From a virus, in the IMG/VR virus record IMGVR_UViG_3300024288_000005, positions 1 through 34,922 of that record: 34,922 bases of DNA. The stretch is one strand, 5' to 3'. Positions 30,370 to 34,922 of the stretch are shown in pieces (the first letter of the stretch is position 1; each line of letters starts with the position of its first letter). The notes below the pieces were generated by a model that ran no database searches, was not told where the DNA came from, and saw only the letters and a list, made by a program, of their open reading frames with translations. The position numbers and the translations under genes were made by a program.

Positions 30370-30533
30370 ATTGACCCTGTATCATAATCAGATATAGATC
30401 TAGATAAAGAACTAGACCTAGACCAAGCCCCAGAACCAGACCAAGACCCAGATCCACACCAAGAAATAGACCTAGACCTAGAAAAAGATCTATCCATAGA
30501 AACCATTCCTATTGCCCTTGAACAAACAATCAT
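30366..30533 (-). CDS. Ser-Arg/Gly dipeptide-repeat protein SR1, 55 aa
   Basis: First gene of the run, starting in an ATGA overlap with the beta protein gene at 30530-30859, so the beta protein and the SR genes are translationally coupled. Sequence: MIVCSRAIGMVSMDRSFSRS, then SWCGSGSWSGSGAWSRSSSL, end DYDTGSI. Arg replaces Lys at position 6. This frame is short, so it is easily missed by gene finders. Confidence 0.6.
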   Translation of the reverse strand: MIVCSRAIGMVSMDRSFSRSRSISWCGSGSWSGSGAWSRSSSLSRSISDYDTGSI

Positions 30534-30859
30534 TTTGATTTATCAGGCAATGAATGAGACCATACAGTTGCGTCAACAATAGAATCTCTATTTACAATTA
30601 CGTCATTAGGAAAAACTTCTACTTCGTCAAGTGTTCCTTTTTCAAGAGCTACATGAAATCTACCACTATCCGCAACCCAGGAAGCATTTGACAACAGCAG
30701 CTCTTTGTCAGTGATCTTTTCTAACCTACCGACGAGATGCATTGTGACTGTTCGTATGAAATATTTTTCATTCAAAACCCATAGCGAATTGTCGGAATTT
30801 CCTTTTGCAGAAAATACACTAGCTAACTTCATTAGTTCACTTACTTTTAAATCTTCCAA
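30530..30859 (-). CDS. Beta-type protein B of the repeat-protein module, 109 aa (TTG start)
   Basis: The core YFIRTVTMHLVGRLEKITDK (33-52), ELLLSNASWVADSGRFHVAL (53-72), VEVFPNDVIV (80-89) and IVDATVW (94-100) aligns with the protein at 33542-33892: both have Y-x-(V)-I-x-R-T, G-x-L, a hydrophobic 'A' position, a Gly/Ala segment, FP and a final A-x-W. They are probably homologues with a small beta-barrel-like fold. I recall similar proteins in many phages, function unknown. The start is TTG at 30859 with AAGGGG six bases upstream. Its stop overlaps SR1. Confidence 0.7.
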   Translation of the reverse strand: MEDLKVSELMKLASVFSAKGNSDNSLWVLNEKYFIRTVTMHLVGRLEKITDKELLLSNASWVADSGRFHVALEKGTLDEVEVFPNDVIVNRDSIVDATVWSHSLPDKSK

Positions 30860-30906
30860 TTTTTTCCCCTTTTTTAAGATAACTTGCTGTTAGTTCTTTC
30901 GAAATA

Positions 30907-31098
30907 TTAAGCATTATAAAAATTCGCGCACTTCTTGCAATATTGAATTAAAATAACTTTATACTTGTCACCGTTTTTTTTCACCATGGGCCAATCGAAA
31001 GCTTTCTCATGCTGGCATTTATTTTTTTTTTCAAAAGGCTCATACTCACTATCGCTTTTATAATCATGAAATTTATTAAACTTTAAGAAGATGCCCAT
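30907..31098 (-). CDS. Small zinc-binding protein, 63 aa
   Basis: KCQHEKAF (27-34) and YCKKCANFY (53-61) provide Cys/His ligands for one zinc, with a beta segment between (DKYKVILIQ). The N-terminal part is acidic. Similar in plan to the 73-aa protein upstream. I do not recognise a family. Confidence 0.55.
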   Translation of the reverse strand: MGIFLKFNKFHDYKSDSEYEPFEKKNKCQHEKAFDWPMVKKNGDKYKVILIQYCKKCANFYNA

Positions 31099-31113
31099 AT
31101 AATTAATCCTGTC

Positions 31114-31335
31114 TTAATCAATATAATATTCTCCGCAGTTTTTGCATTTATATTCTGCTTGAAGCTCTATATGGCGTCCATCTGGAACATGATTACAATA
31201 TACTTTAATCATAGTTTCAATTTTACCAATTAGATTATTGAGCTCATCCAAAGTTTGAATATTTTTGCAATCTACTGGACTATTCATTACACAAAATCTT
31301 AATTTATTAAGTTCATCTATATTTAAATAAGTCAT
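31114..31335 (-). CDS. Small zinc-binding protein, 73 aa
   Basis: An N-terminal helical part (LNIDELNKLRFCVMNSP, then ELNNLIGKIETMIKVY) leads to CNHVPDGRHIELQAEYKCKN, then CGEYY; CxH and CxxC are likely zinc ligands. It has its own promoter/operator-like region upstream (31364-31394) and a good RBS GGAGATTAAAAT. Confidence 0.55.
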   Translation of the reverse strand: MTYLNIDELNKLRFCVMNSPVDCKNIQTLDELNNLIGKIETMIKVYCNHVPDGRHIELQAEYKCKNCGEYYID

Positions 31336-31363
31336 ATTTTAATCTCCATATCTACTAATATAC

Positions 31364-31394
31364 ATACCTTATTATACATTGTCAATAAAGGTAT
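31364..31394 (-). promoter_or_regulatory. Promoter/operator candidate with TACCTT inverted repeat
   Basis: ATACCTT (31364-31370) and AAGGTAT (31388-31394) are perfect inverted arms. A TATAAT (complement of 31371-31376) lies between them in the direction of the downstream leftward genes. The half-site recurs as AAGGT-AC-ACCTT (31445-31456) and TACCTT (31652-31657), each within AATGTA-(N)-TAAGGTA. A regulator site shared by the three gaps is likely; which protein binds is unknown, the ribbon-helix-helix protein at 743 being one candidate. Confidence 0.4.
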
Positions 31395-31454
31395 CGAAAA
31401 TAATTTATTACATCCCTACTTTTGACTTTATAAAGAATGTAAGTAAGGTACACC

Positions 31455-31616
31455 TTAAAACCATCCCTCATGAGTAGGATTCAGCTTTTTACATCGGGTA
31501 CAAAAAAACTTGTCTGGCATACGTTGTTCATATAAAGGCTCATACCCGCCAAACTTGTGACCCAATAAAAAACAAAGGAATCGTTCAATCATGTTGCTGA
31601 ACTTTTTCATTATCAT
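31455..31616 (-). CDS. Small zinc-binding protein, DUF1660-like layout, 53 aa
   Basis: The start at 31616 (MIMKKFSNMIERFLCFLLGHK) was chosen because GGAGA lies six bases upstream; an ATG at 31640 lacks one. A hydrophobic helix with 'CFLLGHKFGG' (about 14-23) is followed by FFCTRCKKLNP (CxxC, about 38-41). The 'LLGHK...CxRC' layout resembles small phage proteins such as DUF1660, a tentative match. It would bind one zinc through Cys and His. Confidence 0.55.
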   Translation of the reverse strand: MIMKKFSNMIERFLCFLLGHKFGGYEPLYEQRMPDKFFCTRCKKLNPTHEGWF

Positions 31617-31719
31617 TCTGCGTCTCCGTTGGTTCACCATAAAAATATGCGTACCTTATTTACATTGTGGGCCAATCTTATTATATCCATATGAAATACC
31701 TTCCGGCCCCTTGTTATTA

Positions 31720-31980
31720 TTAATATTCGAGCAAGTCTAAATATTTCTTTCTTGCATCTATTAACCCTTTTAAGTATCCATCTTCCCAGTCAGTGTTATA
31801 CATATGAGATATTTGTCTGCTTACAGTTTCATTCATCCAATGCAGGAACACATCTCCTTTTGCCGGACAAAATTTAATAGCATGCCTATCTGTTGCAACT
31901 TTTGAAATTTCATCTCTTGTTATTTGTCCTCTTGCATACATTGATCTTGCATACTCTTCGCACTCTTTACATGCATTCAT
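31720..31980 (-). CDS. Hypothetical protein, 86 aa
   Basis: Helical, charged protein with an N-terminal CKECEEYARSMYARGQI (4-20) and a C-terminal WEDGYLKGLIDARKKYLDLL. A single CxxC near the start could bind metal with a further Cys. It follows the Tad2-like gene after ten bases. I do not recognise it. Confidence 0.6.
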   Translation of the reverse strand: MNACKECEEYARSMYARGQITRDEISKVATDRHAIKFCPAKGDVFLHWMNETVSRQISHMYNTDWEDGYLKGLIDARKKYLDLLEY

Positions 31981-31990
31981 GATGGAATCC

Positions 31991-32377
31991 TTATATTAGG
32001 TCGTCAATAATCCAGTCTGTGGCAGAAAATGCTTCGAATGACGGGATAAATGGGAATGCTTCCATCATATGTATAACAAGACGTCCTGTGTTTTTATCAA
32101 GAAATATAAAAGAGCGATCCCAATCCTTCATTGCTGCTTTTTTATCTTTTTGCAAGAACGGGATTATTTCACAAAAATTGTACTCAGTTGTATTATCCCC
32201 TTCGATGATCCAACCGTTTGAAACCATGATTCCTTCGTCATAAGTATATTCTCTTAGTCTCGGCTGGAATGATGTCACATTTCCATCTTGATAAAAAAAA
32301 TACAGGCTCCCTTTCCAAGAATCCCTCGTTACTGGTACTCCGGATTTCAGCAAATCCATTGCTTCGCAAAAGTTCAT
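31991..32377 (-). CDS. Tad2-like (DUF2829) protein, possible anti-Thoeris, 128 aa
   Basis: MNFCEAMDLLKSGVPVTRDS followed by WKG is a near-perfect DUF2829 start ('MxFxEAlxxLkxGxxVxRxxW'). The end FEAFSATDWIIDD (about 113-125) carries the closing 'DW'. The central part (about 40-110) is longer than in typical members. Tad2 proteins bind Thoeris signal molecules. This copy sits in the leftward, probably early, arm, a better setting for an anti-defence role than the copy at 9200. It follows the SSB-like gene by 13 bases. Confidence 0.6.
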   Translation of the reverse strand: MNFCEAMDLLKSGVPVTRDSWKGSLYFFYQDGNVTSFQPRLREYTYDEGIMVSNGWIIEGDNTTEYNFCEIIPFLQKDKKAAMKDWDRSFIFLDKNTGRLVIHMMEAFPFIPSFEAFSATDWIIDDLI

Positions 32378-32390
32378 TTATATATCCCTG

Positions 32391-32912
32391 TTAATAAGTA
32401 GGTAAGTCAAAGTCGGTATTAAACTTTGTAGACTCATTGTTATGTTGTGTGGTTTGTGTTGATTTGCTTAACTCAGCGAGTGGCGACGATCTTTTTACAT
32501 ACTCACTAATTTTATTCTTGTCCGGATATTTGCTACCTATTGGCTTTCCATTAAGCTTTCCTTCTGGAATTTCTTTCCCGTCTTCTACTTTAATTTCTAC
32601 TACTACGCGCTTGTCCACGGCAATTTTAGAGCACAGAGTTCCTTTCAAGTAATCTTCTGTTATTCCCGCAGAATCTGAGAAATGAACTACTTTCCACATC
32701 ATGTTTTTTGTGAATACTAGGAAGTCCCTTATTTCATGCGCTTTTCCGTTGTCATCATAGACAGTCACCAAGATGTCCATCATTGGGTTTCCGCTGGAAG
32801 ATTTAGTATCTAAGGATGATGTTACAACACCTTCGTAAATCCCCTCTTTCATTAGTTGAAAACGTTCTGCCATAGCCTCTTGCTCTGTCAATACTTCATA
32901 TGAAAATCCCAT
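32391..32912 (-). CDS. Single-stranded DNA-binding-like protein (DUF669 type), 173 aa
   Basis: The segment LMKEGIYEGVVTSSLDTKSS, then PMMDILVTVYDDNGKAHEI and VVVEIKVEDGKEI is the OB-like layout of phage DUF669/SSB-type proteins. A disordered linker (about 138-160) leads to the C-terminal tip NTDFDLPTY, acidic-hydrophobic as in bacterial SSB tails that recruit partners. It shares the operon with a Sak4-like ATPase, a combination expected for phage recombination or replication on ssDNA. RBS AAAGGAGAAATATAAA. Confidence 0.65.
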   Translation of the reverse strand: MGFSYEVLTEQEAMAERFQLMKEGIYEGVVTSSLDTKSSSGNPMMDILVTVYDDNGKAHEIRDFLVFTKNMMWKVVHFSDSAGITEDYLKGTLCSKIAVDKRVVVEIKVEDGKEIPEGKLNGKPIGSKYPDKNKISEYVKRSSPLAELSKSTQTTQHNNESTKFNTDFDLPTY

Positions 32913-32961
32913 TTTATATTTCTCCTTTAGTTAAAATTTTATTTATCATGATTAGATTATT

Positions 32962-33294
32962 TTATTCACAACAACCGCATCCGTATTCGGACCCCATTGC
33001 ACATGCATCTCCAGATCCCCATCCAAATCCTGAGTCGTATCCGAATCCAGAGCAGCTGCGATCAAGCCCATGCCCGTTTCCATGATATGTTCCGCTACAT
33101 GATCCAATTCCGGATCCATCTCCGAATCCATTTTCATAACCATCCATAATTCCATCTTCTATCCCATCTCCAGATCCATTTCCAGAGCCTGATGCATTAC
33201 CTGATCCGTTATGTTTTCGGTAATTGCTTTCATAAACATAATCAATACGGTAATTTTTTTCGTAATCTTCATCATCCTCTTCTACTATGTACAT
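32962..33294 (-). CDS. Acidic Gly-rich dipeptide-repeat protein, 110 aa
   Basis: N-terminal acidic part (MYIVEEDDEDYEKNYRIDYV) leads to a Gly-X run (NGSGNASGSGNGSGDGIEDG, about 29-48, and onward) and a Cys/Gly end (EYGCGCCE). Gly alternates with Ser, Asp, Asn and Tyr in a hexanucleotide rhythm, as the SR genes do with Ser and Arg. It overlaps the upstream Gly-rich gene by one base (TAATG). Acidic, so opposite in charge to the SR proteins. Function unknown. Confidence 0.65.
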   Translation of the reverse strand: MYIVEEDDEDYEKNYRIDYVYESNYRKHNGSGNASGSGNGSGDGIEDGIMDGYENGFGDGSGIGSCSGTYHGNGHGLDRSCSGFGYDSGFGWGSGDACAMGSEYGCGCCE

Positions 33295-33554
33295 TACATA
33301 ATCCTATATATATTGTCTTCACCGCATGCATATCCATATCCTTTGAAGCCTCCTTCTCCAGAATAGTTACTAATACCGCGACCCTCACCCGTACCATCAC
33401 CTGATCCGTGCCCTGACCCTTCATGGAATCCTAAAAATATTTCTCCTGAATAATCACCTAAACCTCTTCCATCTTCAGAACCACATCCCGAGACATTTCC
33501 GCCGCCAAATCCTGAAACATTTCCGCCTCCTAATCCAAAATCTACTGTTTCCAT
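33294..33554 (-). CDS. Acidic Gly-rich dipeptide-repeat protein, 86 aa
   Basis: METVDFGLGGGNVSGFGGGN followed by repeats of GNVSG and HGSGDGTGEGRG (about 49-60), ending CGEDNIYRIM. It starts within the last 13 bases of the beta protein gene at 33542, paralleling the way SR1 starts in the end of protein B. Gly-Ser-Asp-rich, acidic, presumably disordered. Confidence 0.65.
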   Translation of the reverse strand: METVDFGLGGGNVSGFGGGNVSGCGSEDGRGLGDYSGEIFLGFHEGSGHGSGDGTGEGRGISNYSGEGGFKGYGYACGEDNIYRIM

Positions 33555-33892
33555 ATAGCCACACTAGCGATAGATACTCGCGCTTCTTCTGTAGCATTTA
33601 TTATTTCAATGGCACCTAACAATTTGATTTTTTCTACTTCGCAAGGAAATTTGCAGTTTTCAGGTCTTTTTACACCCTCCATTGCCAGCTGGCTTAATGA
33701 TGATGCACCATCCCAGTACCACAATCTTCTGGCGTCAGTTAAGTTAACTTCTGTGCAGTCTTTTCCATAAGACTCTAGATATCCCGCAAAACAACCAGCA
33801 GAGTAAGTGCGCACTATTACGTATTGTTTTGAATCAGTGGATTCTTTTTTTATATATGTCTCGCCATTAACTACTATTTTATTTTTATTCAT
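33542..33892 (-). CDS. Beta-type protein A of the repeat-protein module, DUF6948-like, 116 aa
   Basis: YVIVRTYSAGCFAGYLES (24-41), NLTDARRLWYWDGASSLSQL (50-69), EGVKRPENCKFPCEVEKIKL (72-91) and ATEEARVSIASVAIW (100-114). I recall this pattern as DUF6948, common in phages, function unknown. It aligns with protein B (30530-30859): Y-x-I-x-R-T, G-x-L, 'A...W', FP and final A-x-W. Both head a run of dipeptide-repeat genes. It follows the 44-aa gene by 18 bases. Confidence 0.7.
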   Translation of the reverse strand: MNKNKIVVNGETYIKKESTDSKQYVIVRTYSAGCFAGYLESYGKDCTEVNLTDARRLWYWDGASSLSQLAMEGVKRPENCKFPCEVEKIKLLGAIEIINATEEARVSIASVAIWKQ

Positions 33893-33910
33893 TTTATATC
33901 CTTTGTTGAT

Positions 33911-34045
33911 TTATGATTTCAGGTCAATAATTTCCCGCATGGTTTTAATTAAATCTGCATCCATACGCATTAGCCTTAAAAGACCTTGGGTAAATTCCCG
34001 CAATTCTTCAACTTCAAGTTCTTCTATATTAATGTCTAAGTCCAT
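33911..34045 (-). CDS. Small acidic coiled-coil protein, 44 aa
   Basis: MDLDINIEELEVEELREFTQ then GLLRLMRMDADLIKTMREII: one long amphipathic, acidic helix. Its ATG overlaps the ATPase stop (TAATG). It could bind the ATPase or dimerise; function unknown. Confidence 0.55.
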   Translation of the reverse strand: MDLDINIEELEVEELREFTQGLLRLMRMDADLIKTMREIIDLKS

Positions 34046-34890
34046 TATTCCCCCTGAATTTTAGATTTAAGATGGTCGATACATTTTTCAATGGCATCTC
34101 TTGGCATTTCTTCCCATTTTTCAGATCCCGCCTTATCAAGCCATTTTTTATAGATTTCTTCCGGTACTTTAATTAAGTCAATCAATCTTATAACTTCCTT
34201 CACTTGCTCTTCACCTGCAAGCTCTTGCGCTATTGCGTCTCTTTCTAATACGTCCTTTCCATAGTATTTTGCTATAGCACCATAAGAAAATGGGAAGGGG
34301 TCAGAATTAGCAAATGATTCAATTCTTGATTTTTTAACTAATGCAATTCTATCCTTTCCTCTTCTTTGTATTTCAAGAACCAAATCAAAAACAAAATCCA
34401 GTTTTTTGTAACAGTCAAACGTGTCTCCTATTATTGCCATGTTTTGACCATAAAGAGCCTTAGAATGAGCAGTAATTATGACGTTCATATCCAAACGATA
34501 TAAAAGATTTATTAAATGCTCTATCTTTTTGTTTGCCGCAGAATAATGCCGACCGAAATCAGTACCATGTTTAATTGCTGATTTATCAATTAGGTCATTA
34601 TATAAAGTAGTTAATGGGTCAATGATGAGCGTTTTGTACCCATGTTTTTCAGTTAACAATGCAGTCACTTCTTTAACAAGTTCATCAAAGTCTGATGTTT
34701 GAAAGATGACACCTCCAGCCTTATTTAGTAGTTTAGTGTATTGGTCATTCTCAGCCCCACGCTCCGTATCAATAAGATAGGGCATTGGAAACTGAATTGC
34801 GGCAGTTGTTTTTCCAACCCCAGCACCACCGTAAAATAATGCTTTCAATCTCTTTTCAATTGCCTCTGGTTTTTTTGCTCTTAACGCCAT
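34045..34890 (-). CDS. RecA-like AAA ATPase, Sak4-type recombinase candidate (AAA_24), 281 aa
   Basis: Walker A GGAGVGKTT (21-29), Walker B TLIIDPLTTL (87-96, Asp91) and a sensor-like NVIITAHSK (136-144) define a RecA-fold ATPase of the AAA_24 type. Phage Sak4 proteins of this kind help single-strand annealing with an SSB partner, and an SSB-like gene lies about 1.1 kb downstream in the same operon. The C-terminal 70 residues are helical. The gene is cut by the window edge only in its duplicate copy (1-110); here it is complete. Confidence 0.75.
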   Translation of the reverse strand: MALRAKKPEAIEKRLKALFYGGAGVGKTTAAIQFPMPYLIDTERGAENDQYTKLLNKAGGVIFQTSDFDELVKEVTALLTEKHGYKTLIIDPLTTLYNDLIDKSAIKHGTDFGRHYSAANKKIEHLINLLYRLDMNVIITAHSKALYGQNMAIIGDTFDCYKKLDFVFDLVLEIQRRGKDRIALVKKSRIESFANSDPFPFSYGAIAKYYGKDVLERDAIAQELAGEEQVKEVIRLIDLIKVPEEIYKKWLDKAGSEKWEEMPRDAIEKCIDHLKSKIQGE

Positions 34891-34922
34891 TTTTATTACT
34901 CCAGTAGAATATTTATATTATC
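34781..34922. repeat. Terminal overlap of a circular sequence, right copy
   Basis: Right-hand copy of the 142-base overlap that also forms positions 1-142, identical except at 34907. It contains the first 36 codons of the ATPase gene at 34045-34890 and its leader. Collapsing both copies gives a circle of about 34,780 bp and places the genes at 138-952 directly upstream of the ATPase in one leftward operon. Confidence 0.9.

Larger units (their letters stand above)
29031..30533. repeat. Hexanucleotide-periodic repeat array encoding the SR proteins
   Basis: On the plus strand the region is dominated by degenerate AGACCT/AGATCT hexamers, which on the coding (minus) strand read TCT-AGG or TCT-AGA (Ser-Arg) and variants. 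The array is broken seven times by 30-50-base non-repeat segments that hold the stop, start and N-terminal motif of each gene. A 30-base exact copy (29375-29404 and 29811-29840) shows internal duplication. The coding strand contains runs of GG every six bases, a pattern that could form weak quadruplexes. Confidence 0.85.

Noticed and set aside
29031-30533. CRISPR array or telomere-like end
   Set aside because: The repeats are six-base, degenerate and coding, with no constant repeat or unique spacers, and they do not lie at a sequence end.
32952-33155. Alternative minus-strand frame and plus-strand Pro-rich frame over the Gly-rich gene
   Set aside because: Both are shadows of the 6-base repeat. 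Only the Gly-rich frame is coupled to its upstream neighbour.
1-34922. tRNA, rRNA or insertion sequence
   Set aside because: No cloverleaf-like run or transposase gene with terminal inverted repeats was recognised.

Overview
The window is a complete circular tailed-phage genome, opened inside a gene. Positions 1-142 are repeated at 34781-34922 with one mismatch (A127 versus G34907), so the unit is about 34,780 bp. The packaging and head genes follow the order of Salmonella phage P22: small terminase, large terminase, portal, scaffold, coat, gp4-like and gp10-like head completion proteins, three ejection-type proteins, then fibres. This predicts a short-tailed (podovirus-type) phage. The AT-rich DNA, strong AAGGA-type ribosome sites and an M15-type endolysin fit an AT-rich Gram-negative host. 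I cannot name the host.

Layout. Two transcription arms diverge from a control region at about 953-1376 and converge at 27300-27303. The rightward arm holds replication genes (winged-helix replisome organiser, lambda P-like helicase loader, VRR-NUC nuclease; 1377-3913). An endolysin and the packaging genes follow, with about a dozen very small genes among them (4018-9445). The virion genes come next (9546-21275), and then fibre genes built of repeats (21455-27303). The leftward arm starts with a ribbon-helix-helix protein (952) and crosses the circle junction. It continues through a Sak4-like ATPase, an SSB-like protein, a second Tad2-like protein and many small zinc-binding proteins, and ends with a small serine recombinase and a WGR-like protein. 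Most of its genes overlap or nearly touch, which suggests translational coupling.

Three things stand out. (1) Two homologous beta-type proteins (33542-33892 and 30530-30859) each sit directly upstream of, and overlap, a run of dipeptide-repeat genes: two acidic Gly-rich genes after the first, and seven basic Ser-Arg-rich genes after the second. The seven SR genes and the membrane gene that follows share a short N-terminal motif with a basic residue at position 6. This looks like a duplicated, undescribed module. (2) The leader of the replication operon can fold into three hairpins, and the loops of the second and third are complementary. This architecture recalls c4/P4-CI antisense-RNA immunity, and I see no CI-type repressor or integrase. 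(3) The replisome organiser gene carries a TGCAC cluster, palindromes and a following AT-rich stretch, a lambda-ori-like candidate origin.

All calls come from reading the sequence. Family names were recognised by motif and were not checked by database search.
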